Made by a program: the position numbers and the translations under genes. From Streptococcus sp. oral taxon 056 str. F0418 (GTDB taxonomy: Bacteria; Bacillota; Bacilli; Lactobacillales; Streptococcaceae): a stretch of DNA of 64,000 bases. The notes under the pieces are model-generated. The model did not search any database. It worked only from the letters and a program-made list of their open reading frames with translations, and was not told the origin of the DNA. Positions 41,399 through 50,878 of the stretch are shown piece after piece (positions within the stretch are counted from its first letter, which is position 1; each line of letters starts with the position of its first letter). The stretch is from positions 1,570,001 through 1,634,000 of the forward strand of contig NZ_AFQU01000001.1 in assembly GCF_000220065.1 (NCBI RefSeq), in the 5' to 3' direction.

Positions 41399-41443
41399 AA
41401 TTTTCAGATAATTGTTGAAATTTCTGTCAATTTGTGGTATAAT
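41399..41443 (+). promoter_or_regulatory. codY promoter with two CodY boxes
   Basis: TTGAAA (41415-41420) and TATAAT (41438-41443), 17-bp spacer. AATTTTCAGATAATT (41399-41413) differs from the CodY consensus AATTTTCWGAAAATT at one base, and AAATTTCTGTCAATT (41418-41432) at three. The first ends just before the -35 box and the second covers the spacer, so CodY very likely represses its own gene. Confidence 0.85.
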
Positions 41444-41469
41444 CAAGCGGACTAAAAACGAGGTGGCTT

Positions 41470-42258
41470 ATGGCACATTTATTAGAAAAAACAAGAAAAA
41501 TTACGTCTATTTTGAAACGTTCTGAGGAGCAACTTCAAGAAGAATTGCCATACAATGATATTACAAGACAGTTAGCGGACATTATGGATTGCAATGCCTG
41601 TATCGTCAATAGCAAAGGGCGTTTGCTGGGTTATTTCATGCGATATAAAACCAATAATGACCGTGTAGAGGCTTTTTATCAGACAAAGACATTTCCAGAA
41701 GACTATATTCGTTCGGCAAATCTGATTTATGATACGGAGGCCAATCTACATGTGGAGCATGAGTTATCCATTTTCCCAGTTGAAACGCAGGCAGATTTTC
41801 CAGATGGTTTGACGACAATTGCACCGATTCATGTTTCCGGAATTCGTCTGGGTTCTTTAATCATTTGGCGAAATGATAAAGAATTTGATGATGACGATTT
41901 GGTCTTAGTAGAAATTTCTAGCACTGTTGTAGGGATTCAATTGCTCAATTTCCAACGCGAAGAAGATGAAAAGAATATTCGACGTCGGACCGCAGTGACC
42001 ATGGCAGTGAACACTTTATCTTATTCAGAACTGCGTGCGGTTTCAGCAATTTTAGGTGAGTTAAATGGAAATGAAGGGCATTTGACGGCTTCTGTCATTG
42101 CAGACCGTATTGGTATTACTCGCTCGGTCATTGTCAATGCTCTACGTAAGCTGGAAAGTGCTGGAATTATTGAAAGCCGCTCGCTGGGGATGAAGGGAAC
42201 TTATTTGAAAGTTCTGATTCCTGATGTTTTTGAGGAAATTAAAAAGAGAGACTACTAA
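41470..42258 (+). CDS. codY: GTP/branched-chain amino acid-sensing global regulator CodY
   Basis: A 262-residue regulator of full family length. The N-terminal GAF domain (about 1-155, [17 protein letters not shown]) binds isoleucine/valine, and the C-terminal winged helix (about 200-255) contains [28 protein letters not shown]. It represses nitrogen and amino-acid genes in rich conditions. The stop overlaps the nicotinamidase start (TAATG), so the two are co-transcribed, and autoregulation is supported by the boxes upstream. Confidence 0.98.
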   Translation: MAHLLEKTRKITSILKRSEEQLQEELPYNDITRQLADIMDCNACIVNSKGRLLGYFMRYKTNNDRVEAFYQTKTFPEDYIRSANLIYDTEANLHVEHELSIFPVETQADFPDGLTTIAPIHVSGIRLGSLIIWRNDKEFDDDDLVLVEISSTVVGIQLLNFQREEDEKNIRRRTAVTMAVNTLSYSELRAVSAILGELNGNEGHLTASVIADRIGITRSVIVNALRKLESAGIIESRSLGMKGTYLKVLIPDVFEEIKKRDY

Positions 42259-42815
42259 TGACAAAAGCACTGATTTCCATTGATTATACGGTTGATTTTG
42301 TGGCTGATGAGGGCAAGTTGACAGCAGGAGCACCAGCACAGGCAATTTCAGAAAGCATTGCTCGAGTAACTGAGGTAGCCTTTGAGCGAGGTGATTACAT
42401 CTTCTTTGCTATTGATGCCCATGATGAGGATGACGCCTTTCATCCTGAAAGCAAGTTGTTTCCACCTCACAATATCAAAGGGACTAGCGGTCGCAATCTT
42501 TACGGTCCTTTGGCTGATTTTTATGAGAAGCATCAAGCAGACTCTCGGGTCTTTTGGATGGATAAACGTCATTATTCTGCCTTTTCTGGCACGGATTTGG
42601 ATATTCGACTGCGAGAAAGAAAGGTAGATACGATTATTTTGACAGGAGTCTTGACAGATATTTGTGTTCTGCATACAGCGATTGATGCCTATAATCTAGG
42701 TTATCAGATTCAAGTGGTAGAGCCAGCTGTTGCCTCTTTGTCAGAGGAAAATCACAAATTTGCCTTAAATCACTTGCAAAATGTCTTAGGTTCGTCTATA
42801 ATGGATACAATTTAA
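42258..42815 (+). CDS. pncA: Nicotinamidase / isochorismatase-family hydrolase
   Basis: A 185-residue cysteine hydrolase that converts nicotinamide to nicotinate for NAD salvage. The catalytic triad is visible: Asp in LISIDYTVDF, Lys in WMDKRHYSAF and Cys in LTGVLTDICVLHTA. The metal-binding part of the family is represented by IDAHDEDDAFHPES. It is translationally coupled to codY by a 1-bp overlap, and its 3' end contains the promoter of the aspS T-box leader. NAD synthesis continues elsewhere in the window with nadD. Confidence 0.93.
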   Translation: MTKALISIDYTVDFVADEGKLTAGAPAQAISESIARVTEVAFERGDYIFFAIDAHDEDDAFHPESKLFPPHNIKGTSGRNLYGPLADFYEKHQADSRVFWMDKRHYSAFSGTDLDIRLRERKVDTIILTGVLTDICVLHTAIDAYNLGYQIQVVEPAVASLSEENHKFALNHLQNVLGSSIMDTI

Positions 42816-43038
42816 AAGTAAAAGAGAAACAGAGTAGGCTTGCTGACTTGTACAGAGAGTGCTGATGGCTGAGAACAGCACCAAGAAAGCAAAAACCGAA
42901 GAACATGTTTCATAATCTTTTGTGTGATAAAGCACAAACGTTGCTCACGTTACGAGTTTAGAGGCTGCCTTTTAAGGCGGCAAATAACAGTGGTACCACG
43001 GCTTTCGTCTGTTTTAAGACGGAAGCTTTTTGTTTTTT
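42774..43038 (+). promoter_or_regulatory. T-box riboswitch controlling aspS-gatCAB
   Basis: The promoter is TTGCAA (42774-42779) and TATAAT (42797-42802), inside the 3' end of pncA. Stem I has an AGTA loop-E element near 42834, a distal stem GTGCTG...CAGCAC with a GGCTGAGA loop, and a specifier region GAAGAACA (42898-42905). The antiterminator core is AACAGTGGTACCACGG (42986-43001), overlapping the terminator GCTTTCGTCT...AGACGGAAGC followed by TTTTTG. GAA and AAC overlap at the specifier. There is no GAC on that strand of the loop, so Asn rather than Asp tRNA is the likely ligand, possibly with Glu tRNA. Confidence 0.93.
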
Positions 43039-43102
43039 GACTATGTAACTAGGTGATAGATATGCTTATTTTCATGGCTTTGTACTGATGAGGGAGGAAA
43101 AT

Positions 43103-44839
43103 ATGAAAGAAATTTTTATTGGAAACTACGGTTTAGAACAGGTAGGACAGACCATGACTGCAACTGGATGGGTGTCCAATGTCCGTAACCATGGTAAGCT
43201 AGCCTTTATTGAATTGCGAGATCGTGAGGGCTTACTTCAGGTTTTTGTTAGCGGTGAGCTTGAAGATTTTGCTAAGCTAGAAGTGATTGGCAAGGAAGAT
43301 CTTATTGCGGTGACAGGACAGGTTGTTCAGCGGGAAGAGCGTTTTGTCAACAAGACCATTAAGTCTGGTCAGGTTGAGCTGAGGGCTGAGAAAATTGAGA
43401 TTATTGCTAGCAGTAAGGCCTTGCCTTTTGAATTAGATAAGCACGCTCACACTGGTGAGGATCTGCGTCAGAAATATCGCTATCTAGACTTGCGTCGTGA
43501 GAAGATGACACATAACCTCAAACTTCGTCATCAGGTCACCTCAACTATTCGAGAATATTTGAATGGTTTGGACTTTTTGGAAGTGGAGACGCCTTATCTG
43601 ACCAAGTCGACACCAGAAGGGGCTAGGGATTTCTTAGTTCCTAGTCGGGTCTTTAAAAATCAGTTCTACGCCTTGCCTCAGAGTCCGCAGATGCTCAAGC
43701 AGTTGCTGATGGGAGCTGGTCTCGAGCGTTATTATCAGATTGTTCGTTGCTTCCGCGACGAAGACTTGCGAGGCGATCGTCAGCCAGAGTTTACCCAGGT
43801 GGACTTAGAGTTGAGCTTTGCTAGCGAGGAAGAAATTCGAGCTCTAGTTGAAGCCATGCTCAAGGCAATTGTCAAGAAAACTCATGGTTTAGAGTTGAAG
43901 CAAGATTTCCCAACTATCAGCTATGAAGAGGCTGTGAGTCGCTTTGGCTCAGACAAGCCGGACACACGCTTTGGTTTAGAGCTGAAGAGTTTGACGGATT
44001 TGTGCCAGTCCAATGTCTCGCTTCTTATCAAGAAAGTCTTGGACAACCAAGAGGAAGTGATGGGAATCTGTGTGCCAGATGCGGCTAGTGCTTTTAGCAA
44101 AAAGCAACTCAGTCACTACTACCAAGAAATGAAGGATTTTGGTTGTAGCCGTTTTGTCAGTCTCAAAGTTGAGAATGGTCAGTTAGTTGGAGATTTAGCT
44201 AGTACCTTTGAAGCTGAGACTCAGGAGTTGCTGTCACGCTTTGAAGCCAAGGATGGAGATTTAATCCTGTTAGTCATGGCCAAGAAGCGTCGAGCTCAGG
44301 AAGCTTTGGGACATTTGCGTCTAGAAGTCGCGAAAGCTTTAGATTTGATTGATCCGAGTCTGCTTCATTTCCTCTGGGTTGTGGATTGGCCACTGCTGGA
44401 GTGGAATGAAGATCAAGATCGCTACCAAGCCATGCACCATCCTTTCACACAGGGAATTTTTGAAGATGGACAGGAGCCAGACCAATTCCGCAGTCATGCT
44501 TACGACATCGTCTTGAATGGCTATGAAATTGGTGGAGGCAGTCTTCGGATTCATGACCGGAAGGCTCAAGAAGCGATGTTTGAGCTATTAGGCATGAGCC
44601 GGGAAGACTATGAGCGGGACTTTGGTTTCTTCCTTGAAGCCTTAGAATACGGCTTCCCACCACATGGCGGTCTAGCTCTAGGCTTGGATCGTCTAGTTAT
44701 GATCTTGGCTGGAGAGCAAAATATTCGCCAGGTCATCGCCTTTCCAAAAAATGGTACGGGCTTTGACCCGATGCTGGAAAGTCCAAGTTTGGTTGACCAA
44801 AGACAGCTCAAAGAACTGCATTTGGAATTGAAGAACTAG
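43103..44839 (+). CDS. aspS: Aspartyl-tRNA synthetase, probably non-discriminating
   Basis: A 578-residue bacterial-type class IIb synthetase. The anticodon-binding OB fold (residues 1-105) is followed by motif 2 (VRCFRDEDLRGDRQPEFTQ), the bacterial GAD insert (about 280-420, ending before MHHPFTQG) and motif 3 (GLALGLDRLVM). ATG 43103 follows AGGGAGGAAA, so it is preferred over ATG 43088. In VRNHGKLAF a His occupies the position that is His in the non-discriminating Pseudomonas enzyme and Leu in the discriminating E. coli enzyme, as I recall. With gatCAB downstream this fits mis-acylation of tRNA-Asn with Asp. Confidence 0.95.
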   Translation: MKEIFIGNYGLEQVGQTMTATGWVSNVRNHGKLAFIELRDREGLLQVFVSGELEDFAKLEVIGKEDLIAVTGQVVQREERFVNKTIKSGQVELRAEKIEIIASSKALPFELDKHAHTGEDLRQKYRYLDLRREKMTHNLKLRHQVTSTIREYLNGLDFLEVETPYLTKSTPEGARDFLVPSRVFKNQFYALPQSPQMLKQLLMGAGLERYYQIVRCFRDEDLRGDRQPEFTQVDLELSFASEEEIRALVEAMLKAIVKKTHGLELKQDFPTISYEEAVSRFGSDKPDTRFGLELKSLTDLCQSNVSLLIKKVLDNQEEVMGICVPDAASAFSKKQLSHYYQEMKDFGCSRFVSLKVENGQLVGDLASTFEAETQELLSRFEAKDGDLILLVMAKKRRAQEALGHLRLEVAKALDLIDPSLLHFLWVVDWPLLEWNEDQDRYQAMHHPFTQGIFEDGQEPDQFRSHAYDIVLNGYEIGGGSLRIHDRKAQEAMFELLGMSREDYERDFGFFLEALEYGFPPHGGLALGLDRLVMILAGEQNIRQVIAFPKNGTGFDPMLESPSLVDQRQLKELHLELKN

Positions 44840-45042
44840 CCTGAAATATGGTAAAATGAAATGATGCGATTTCCTGAAGGATAGCAGGAATAAGCCAAAG
44901 AAAGAGGTCGTAACTATTAAAGGAGTTTGCGTCTCTATCTTAACAAAAAAGATGAGCAAAACTTGAAAATAAAAAATCTTTTCTAGGTTTGTCGTTTTCG
45001 GTCAGTATTCAAAGCTCATATATCTTAAGAAAGGAATCAGAG

Positions 45043-45345
45043 ATGAAGATTACTCAAGAAGAAGTAAGTCACGTAGCTAAGCTGTCAAAGTTGGCTTTTT
45101 CACCAGAAGAAACAGCTGAGTTTGCAACGACTTTGTCTAAGATTGTCGACATGGTCGAATTACTTAATGAAGTAGACACAGAAGGAGTGCCTTTTACTTC
45201 CAATGTAGCTGCCAATATCAACTATATGCGAGAAGATGTGGCTCAGCCGGGCTGGAATCGGGAAGAACTGTTTCAAAATGTACCTGAAAAAGAGCGGGGC
45301 TACATCAAAGTGCCTGCTATCCTAGATGACGGAGGAGATGCCTAA
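45043..45345 (+). CDS. gatC: Asp-tRNA(Asn)/Glu-tRNA(Gln) amidotransferase subunit C
   Basis: A 100-residue small subunit that holds GatA and GatB together. [18 protein letters not shown] and [19 protein letters not shown] are family blocks, and the C-terminus reads [13 protein letters not shown]. The ATG follows AAAGGAATCAG. A possible weak promoter (TTGAAG, TAAAAT) and a small hairpin (TTCCTG...CAGGAA) lie in the 200-bp gap after aspS, so the gat genes may be expressed both from the T-box and from here. It overlaps gatA by 1 bp. Confidence 0.96.
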   Translation: MKITQEEVSHVAKLSKLAFSPEETAEFATTLSKIVDMVELLNEVDTEGVPFTSNVAANINYMREDVAQPGWNREELFQNVPEKERGYIKVPAILDDGGDA

Positions 45346-46811
45346 TGACTTTTAATCACAAGACCATTGAAGAACTGCACGACTTGCTGGTCAAGAAAGA
45401 AATTTCTGCGGTTGAGTTAACTCAGGCAACTTTGGCGGATATTAAAGAACGTGAAGGAGCTGTGGACAGTTTCATTACTATCAGCGAAGAAGAAGCTTTA
45501 GCAAAGGCTGCGGCTCTGGATGCTAAGGGCATTGATGCTGACAATCTCATGAGCGGAATTCCGCTAGCAGTCAAGGATAATATCTCAACCAAGGGAATTT
45601 TGACAACAGCTGCATCAAAAATGCTCTACAACTACAAGCCAATTTTCGATGCGACCAGTGTAGAGAAGCTCTATGGTAAGGATATGATTATCGTTGGGAA
45701 GACCAACATGGACGAGTTTGCCATGGGTGGTTCTAGCGAAAACTCCTACTTTAAGACGACAAAAAATGCTTGGGACAGTAGCAAGGTTCCTGGTGGATCA
45801 TCTGGTGGTTCAGCGACATCTGTTGCCTCTGGTCAGGTTCGTCTGTCACTAGGGTCTGATACTGGTGGTTCTATTCGCCAGCCGGCTTCCTTTAACGGTG
45901 TAGTCGGCCTCAAGCCAACCTATGGACGGGTTTCGCGTTTTGGTCTCATTGCTTTTGGTTCTTCTTTAGACCAGATTGGACCTTTCTCTCAGACAGTTAA
46001 GGAAAATGCTCAGCTCTTGAATGTTATTTCTGGTAATGATCCTAAGGATTCTACATCATCACAAGAAGCAGTGCCAGACTTTACCAGCAAGATTGGCCAA
46101 GACATAAAGGGAATGAAGATTGCCCTGCCTAAGGAATACATGGGTGAGGGAATTGACAGCAAGGTCAAGGAAACGATTCTGGCAGCAGCGAAGCACTTGG
46201 AAAGTCTAGGAGCTATTGTTGAAGAGGTCAGCCTGCCTCACAGCAAGTACGGCGTGGCAGTCTACTATATCATTGCTTCTTCTGAAGCTAGTTCTAACCT
46301 GCAGCGTTTTGACGGTATTCGCTATGGCTACCGCGCAGAAGACATTGAAAATCTAGAAGATGTCTATGTCAAATCTCGCAGCGAAGGTTTTGGTGAAGAG
46401 GTGAAACGCCGCATCATGCTGGGAACTTTCAGTTTGTCATCTGGTTACTACGATGCTTACTTCAAGAAAGCTGGTCAGGTTCGGACCTTGATCATGCAAG
46501 ATTTTGCAAAGGTATTTGAAAAATATGATTTGATCTTAGGCCCAACTGCACCAACTGTTGCTTATGATTTGGGCAGTCAAAACCAAGATCCAGTGGCCAT
46601 GTATCTGGCTGACCTTTTGACCATTCCAGTCAATCTGGCTGGCCTACCAGGCATTTCAATCCCAGCTGGCTTTGTAGATGGTCTTCCTGTCGGTTTGCAG
46701 CTGATTGGTAACCACTTCGATGAAGCGACCATCTATCAGGCAGCTGCAGCATTTGAAGCGACGACTGACTACCACAAACAGCAGCCAGTTATCTTTGGAG
46801 GTGAAAAATAA
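45345..46811 (+). CDS. gatA: Asp-tRNA(Asn)/Glu-tRNA(Gln) amidotransferase subunit A
   Basis: A 488-residue amidase that frees ammonia from glutamine. The Ser-cisSer-Lys triad lies in [10 protein letters not shown] (Lys) and in the signature [17 protein letters not shown] and [19 protein letters not shown] (both Ser). Its full length and 1-bp overlaps with gatC and gatB show an intact operon. GatCAB converts Asp-tRNA(Asn) to Asn-tRNA and Glu-tRNA(Gln) to Gln-tRNA. Confidence 0.98.
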   Translation: MTFNHKTIEELHDLLVKKEISAVELTQATLADIKEREGAVDSFITISEEEALAKAAALDAKGIDADNLMSGIPLAVKDNISTKGILTTAASKMLYNYKPIFDATSVEKLYGKDMIIVGKTNMDEFAMGGSSENSYFKTTKNAWDSSKVPGGSSGGSATSVASGQVRLSLGSDTGGSIRQPASFNGVVGLKPTYGRVSRFGLIAFGSSLDQIGPFSQTVKENAQLLNVISGNDPKDSTSSQEAVPDFTSKIGQDIKGMKIALPKEYMGEGIDSKVKETILAAAKHLESLGAIVEEVSLPHSKYGVAVYYIIASSEASSNLQRFDGIRYGYRAEDIENLEDVYVKSRSEGFGEEVKRRIMLGTFSLSSGYYDAYFKKAGQVRTLIMQDFAKVFEKYDLILGPTAPTVAYDLGSQNQDPVAMYLADLLTIPVNLAGLPGISIPAGFVDGLPVGLQLIGNHFDEATIYQAAAAFEATTDYHKQQPVIFGGEK

Positions 46812-48244
46812 TGAACTTTGAAACAGTTATCGGACTGGAAGTCCATGTTGAATTGAAGACCAATTCAAAAATTTTCTCACCGGCTCCAGCTCACTTCGGT
46901 GAAGATCCCAATGCCAACACCAATATCATTGACTGGTCCTTCCCAGGTGTTCTGCCTGTTATGAATAAGGGCGTCATTGACTATGGTATCAAGGCTGCTC
47001 TGGCCTTGAACATGGATATTCACCAGAAGATGCACTTTGACCGCAAAAATTACTTCTATCCGGACAATCCCAAAGCCTATCAAATTTCTCAGTTTGATGA
47101 GCCGATTGGCTACAATGGCTGGATTGAGATTGAGCTAGAAGATGGCACGACCAAGAAAATCCGTATCGAGCGGGCCCACTTGGAAGAAGATGCAGGAAAA
47201 AATACCCACGGTAGCGATGGCTACTCTTATGTGGACCTCAACCGCCAAGGTGTGCCATTGATTGAGATTGTATCGGAAGCGGATATGCGCAGTCCAGAAG
47301 AAGCTTATGCCTACCTGACTGCTCTCAAGGAAATCATCCAGTACACGGGCATTTCTGATGTCAAGATGGAAGAGGGCTCCATGCGTGTCGATGCCAATAT
47401 TTCTATCCGTCCGTACGGCCAGGAAGAATTTGGTACCAAGACTGAGCTGAAAAACCTTAACTCCTTCAATTTTGTTCGTAAGGGTCTAGCATTTGAGGAA
47501 AAACGTCAAGCAGAAATCCTACGCAGTGGCGGTCAAATCCGTCAGGAAACCCGTCGTTATGATGAAGCGACTGGCGAAACCCTGCTCATGCGGGTCAAGG
47601 AAGGATCAGCGGACTACCGTTACTTCCCAGAGCCTGATCTGCCAATCTTTGAGATTGAAGATGCTTGGATTGAGCAAGTACGTAGCAGTCTGCCAGCCTT
47701 TCCAAAAGAACGCCGGGCTAAGTATGTGGGCGATTATGGTCTGTCTGACTACGATGCCAAGCAGTTGACAGCGACTAAGGCTGTGTCAGACTTCTTTGAA
47801 GCAGCTGTTGCCACAGGCGGTGATGCCAAGGCTGTCTCTAACTGGCTCCAAGGAGATGTGGCTCAATACCTCAATGCCGAAGGCAAGACCATCTCTGAGA
47901 TTGAGCTGACACCTGAGAACCTGACGGAGATGATTGCTCTGATTGCAGACGGAACGATTTCCTCTAAGATTGCTAAGAAGGTCTTTGTCCATCTGGCTAA
48001 AAATGGTGGCTCTGCCAAGGAATATGTGCAAAAAGCTGGCCTGATTCAAATCTCAGACCCTGCGCAGCTTTTGCCAATCATCCAAGAAGTATTTGCCAAC
48101 AATGAAAAAGCTATCAATGACTATAAGGGCGGCAACAAGAATGCGGCCAAGTCCTTAATTGGTCAGCTCATGAAGGCCACTAAGGGTCAAGCCAACCCAC
48201 AAGTAGCACAAAAACTGCTCAATGAAGAGTTGGAGAAATTATAG
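46811..48244 (+). CDS. gatB: Asp-tRNA(Asn)/Glu-tRNA(Gln) amidotransferase subunit B
   Basis: A 477-residue kinase-like subunit that activates the tRNA-bound Asp/Glu. It begins [19 protein letters not shown] and contains [30 protein letters not shown] and [17 protein letters not shown], all diagnostic of GatB. The C-terminal YqeY-like helical domain (about 330-477) binds the tRNA elbow. It ends the T-box operon and is followed by a clear terminator. Confidence 0.98.
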   Translation: MNFETVIGLEVHVELKTNSKIFSPAPAHFGEDPNANTNIIDWSFPGVLPVMNKGVIDYGIKAALALNMDIHQKMHFDRKNYFYPDNPKAYQISQFDEPIGYNGWIEIELEDGTTKKIRIERAHLEEDAGKNTHGSDGYSYVDLNRQGVPLIEIVSEADMRSPEEAYAYLTALKEIIQYTGISDVKMEEGSMRVDANISIRPYGQEEFGTKTELKNLNSFNFVRKGLAFEEKRQAEILRSGGQIRQETRRYDEATGETLLMRVKEGSADYRYFPEPDLPIFEIEDAWIEQVRSSLPAFPKERRAKYVGDYGLSDYDAKQLTATKAVSDFFEAAVATGGDAKAVSNWLQGDVAQYLNAEGKTISEIELTPENLTEMIALIADGTISSKIAKKVFVHLAKNGGSAKEYVQKAGLIQISDPAQLLPIIQEVFANNEKAINDYKGGNKNAAKSLIGQLMKATKGQANPQVAQKLLNEELEKL

Positions 48245-48251
48245 AGCCGAG

Positions 48252-48278
48252 AAAACCAGTCGTGAGGCTGGTTTTTTA
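48252..48278 (+). terminator. gatB terminator
   Basis: AAAACCAG pairs with CTGGTTTT and a T-run follows. Confidence 0.82.
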
Positions 48279-48329
48279 TTCTCTTTAATCATCTATTTTG
48301 TTAAAATATAAAAAGCAAAGGAGCCTTTT

Positions 48330-48686
48330 ATGTCAGAAATTAAAATTAAACGTGGGACAGGTTTTGTAGGGATTATTGGAAAGTTTCCAATCTTTATCAA
48401 TGATCGGAAAGTTGGAGCAATTAAGAATGGTGACGAGGCTGTCTTTCCTATTGAGGGAGAAGAAGCTGTTGTTCGTGTAGGAGCAGCTCCTATGAAAACC
48501 AAGCCAGTGACAGTTAAAGCAGGAGAAACCCTGCTGATAGAAACAAATTTTACTAATTTTTCTATTTGTTTGGGAACTTTAATAGTTGCTCTTATATTTG
48601 GCGGATGGCTCTGTGTGATTCTCTTGATTCTTTATATAATTTTAATGTTTGTTCTTCCATTTTACTCAGCTAGAATTGTAGAATAA
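48330..48686 (+). CDS. Small protein with a C-terminal membrane hairpin, unknown function
   Basis: A 118-residue protein of unknown function. Residues 1-72 form a soluble beta-rich part (GFVGIIGKFPIFINDRKVG, EGEEAVVRVGAA), and two hydrophobic helices follow (about 78-96 and 97-113). The soluble part resembles the small beta-sandwich domains of bacterial membrane-anchored proteins, but I do not recognise a named family. AAAGGAGCC precedes the ATG; it stands alone between two terminators. A cytoplasmic N-terminus is likely because there is no signal peptide. Confidence 0.8.
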   Translation: MSEIKIKRGTGFVGIIGKFPIFINDRKVGAIKNGDEAVFPIEGEEAVVRVGAAPMKTKPVTVKAGETLLIETNFTNFSICLGTLIVALIFGGWLCVILLILYIILMFVLPFYSARIVE

Positions 48687-48745
48687 GTCTACGACTAGCT
48701 GATGCTGGTTTTTTGTATATTATTTTTTGAAAATATAGCTAATCT

Positions 48746-48774
48746 TTTGACAAGATTTATGAAAGGGTTTACAA
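48746..48774 (+). promoter_or_regulatory. Butanediol dehydrogenase promoter
   Basis: TTGACA (48746-48751) and TACAAT (48769-48774), 17-bp spacer. A weak terminator-like hairpin, ACTAGC/GCTGGT with T6, lies just before it at 48694-48716. Confidence 0.75.
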
Positions 48775-48807
48775 TTAAGCTGACAAATTATAAAGCGAGG
48801 TGTTTTT

Positions 48808-49854
48808 ATGGAGAAAATGAATGCTGCGCGTTGGTATGGTGCTAAAGATGTCCGTATTGAAGAAGTGGATGTACCAGAAGTCAAACCGCATCAGGTTAAA
48901 ATTGCAGTCAAGTTCACTGGAATCTGTGGAACTGACTTGCATGAATATCTGGACGGGCCGATCTTTATTCCGACAGAAACAGAGCATGTCTACTCTGGAC
49001 AAAAGGCACCTGTAACCTTGGGGCATGAGTTTGCTGGGGAAATTGTTGAAGTTGGAAGTGGCGTAACACGGGTCAAAGTTGGCGATCGGGTAACAGTTGA
49101 GCCTATTTTAGCTAAGCATAATCTTGTCGGTGATTACAATCTGGACCCTAATCTAAACTTTGTCGGTTTGGCGGCTGATGGTGGTTTTGCCAAATATTGT
49201 GTTTTGGATGGAGATATTGTTCACAAAGTTCCAGATAGTCTTAGCTATGAGCAGGCAGCCTTGACAGAACCTGCTGCTGTGGCAGTTTATGCAGTTCGTC
49301 AGTCAGCTCTTAAAACGGGCGATACAGCGGTTGTATTTGGTTTGGGACCAATCGGGCTCTTGATTGTTGAAGCTTTGCGGGCGGCCGGAGCCTCTAAGAT
49401 TTATGGTGTCGAGTTATCTCCAGAGCGCCAAGCAAAAGCAGAGGAGCTTGGGGCCATCATTGTGCGACCAGAAGAAGGTGAAGATGTGGTAGCTGCTATC
49501 CAGCGTTTAACGGGTGGTGGAGCAGATGTGTCTTATGAAGTAACTGGAGTGCCAGTTGTGCTGGGACAAGCTTTAGCTGCTGTCCACAAGGCTGGAGAAT
49601 GTATGGTGGTTTCTATCTGGGAACGAGAAGCCAGCATTAATCCAAATGAATTTGCTATTCAAGAAAAATCACTCAAGGGTATCATCGCCTATCGGCATAT
49701 ATTCCCTAAGGTGTTGGAACTGATGGAGCAGGGCTATTTCTCTGCAGACAAGCTTGTGACCAAGAAAATTAAACTGGAGGATATTGTGCAAGAAGGCTTT
49801 ATCGAGCTGACCCAGGATAAGACACAGATCAAGATTTTAGTATCGCCAGAATAA
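48808..49854 (+). CDS. Zinc-type (R,R)-butanediol dehydrogenase-like alcohol dehydrogenase
   Basis: A 348-residue MDR-family dehydrogenase. Catalytic zinc ligands are Cys in GICGTDLHEYLDGPIF and His-Glu in LGHEFAGE; the Rossmann motif is VFGLGPIGLL. TDLHEYLDGPIFIP is typical of 2,3-butanediol dehydrogenases, which interconvert acetoin and butanediol. The four structural-zinc cysteines normally found near residues 95-110 are missing: that region reads EPILAKHNLVGDYNLDPNLN. The gene has its own promoter and terminator. Sorbitol-type dehydrogenase is the main alternative. Confidence 0.88.
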   Translation: MEKMNAARWYGAKDVRIEEVDVPEVKPHQVKIAVKFTGICGTDLHEYLDGPIFIPTETEHVYSGQKAPVTLGHEFAGEIVEVGSGVTRVKVGDRVTVEPILAKHNLVGDYNLDPNLNFVGLAADGGFAKYCVLDGDIVHKVPDSLSYEQAALTEPAAVAVYAVRQSALKTGDTAVVFGLGPIGLLIVEALRAAGASKIYGVELSPERQAKAEELGAIIVRPEEGEDVVAAIQRLTGGGADVSYEVTGVPVVLGQALAAVHKAGECMVVSIWEREASINPNEFAIQEKSLKGIIAYRHIFPKVLELMEQGYFSADKLVTKKIKLEDIVQEGFIELTQDKTQIKILVSPE

Positions 49855-49878
49855 ATTTTTGCTTAAATATGATATGAG

Positions 49879-49905
49879 AATCAGCTGAAACTGGCTGATT
49901 TTTCT
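49879..49905 (+). terminator. Butanediol dehydrogenase terminator
   Basis: AATCAGC pairs with GCTGATT and is followed by TTTCTTTG. Confidence 0.75.
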
Positions 49906-49956
49906 TTGTGTCTTGTGCTATAATAAACATAGAAATAGAAAGGATTTAGAGCTACC

Positions 49957-50868
49957 ATGTCAAAGATGTTAAAAGGAACGATTTATACGTTAGTAGCTGG
50001 AATTGCCTGGGGACTTTCTGGAACAAGTGGGCAATATCTGATGGTGCATGGTTTTTCTGCTTTAAGTCTCACGAATGTTCGCTTGTTATTAGCTGGTCTA
50101 TCCTTGATGGGAGTGGCTTATTTTTCTAATCCACTCTCCTTTCGTTTGATATGGAAAGATAAGCAATCGCTCACTTTGATTTTGATTTTTGCATTGTTCG
50201 GACTCTTTCTTAATCAATACGCTTATTTGGAAGCTATTCACGAAACTAATGCAGGAACTGCGACAGTTTTACAATATCTTTGCCCAGTTGGTATCTTGGC
50301 TTATACTTGTATCAAAGACAAGGTTGCTCCGACTGTCTCAGAAATTTTCTCTATGATTTTAGCGGTTGGAGGAACGTTCTTGATTGCAACGCACGGTCAG
50401 TTGAATCAGCTCTCTATGACTCCAAAAGGCCTGCTAATTGGTTTGTTTTCAGCCTTTACCTACTCTCTTTATATTCTTTTACCCATTGACTTGATTAAGA
50501 AGTGGGGAAGTATGTTGGTTATTGGGATTGGCATGACAATTTCAAGCGTTTTTTTGTTACCTTTTAGTGGCCTTATGCAGCATCAGTGGTTATTTCGATT
50601 GGATATCCTTCTAGCGTTGATAGGAATTATTGTTATTGGTACTATCTTTGCCTATACCTTATTTTTGAAAGGAACAACCATTGTGGGACCGGTGAAATCT
50701 AGTCTTTTGGCTTCCATAGAACCTATTTCAGCCGTTTTCTTTGCATTTTTGATTATGCGGGAACATTTTTATATTTTAGATATTGTGGGGATGGCCATGA
50801 TTCTTATGGCAGTTCTGCTGATTTCTTTGAAAGATTTATGGATTCAAAAGAAAAAAGGCATTCTTTAA
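49957..50868 (+). CDS. EamA/RhaT-type drug/metabolite transporter
   Basis: A 303-residue membrane protein with ten predicted helices arranged as two EamA repeats. The first repeat begins GTIYTLVAGIAWGLSGTSGQ and the second PKGLLIGLFSAFTYSLYIL, each with the typical small-residue-rich start. ETNAGTATVLQYLCPVGI and SLLASIEPISAVFFAFLIM are equivalent helices in the two halves. Family members export amino acids or metabolites; the substrate here is unknown. A TATAAT lies at 49919-49924 and AAAGGA before the ATG. Confidence 0.92.
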   Translation: MSKMLKGTIYTLVAGIAWGLSGTSGQYLMVHGFSALSLTNVRLLLAGLSLMGVAYFSNPLSFRLIWKDKQSLTLILIFALFGLFLNQYAYLEAIHETNAGTATVLQYLCPVGILAYTCIKDKVAPTVSEIFSMILAVGGTFLIATHGQLNQLSMTPKGLLIGLFSAFTYSLYILLPIDLIKKWGSMLVIGIGMTISSVFLLPFSGLMQHQWLFRLDILLALIGIIVIGTIFAYTLFLKGTTIVGPVKSSLLASIEPISAVFFAFLIMREHFYILDIVGMAMILMAVLLISLKDLWIQKKKGIL

Positions 50869-50878
50869 ACAGATAAAA

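Noticed and set aside
42382..42627. 81-codon frame inside pncA
   Set aside because: It is a different frame of a gene with a clear catalytic triad and has no independent support.
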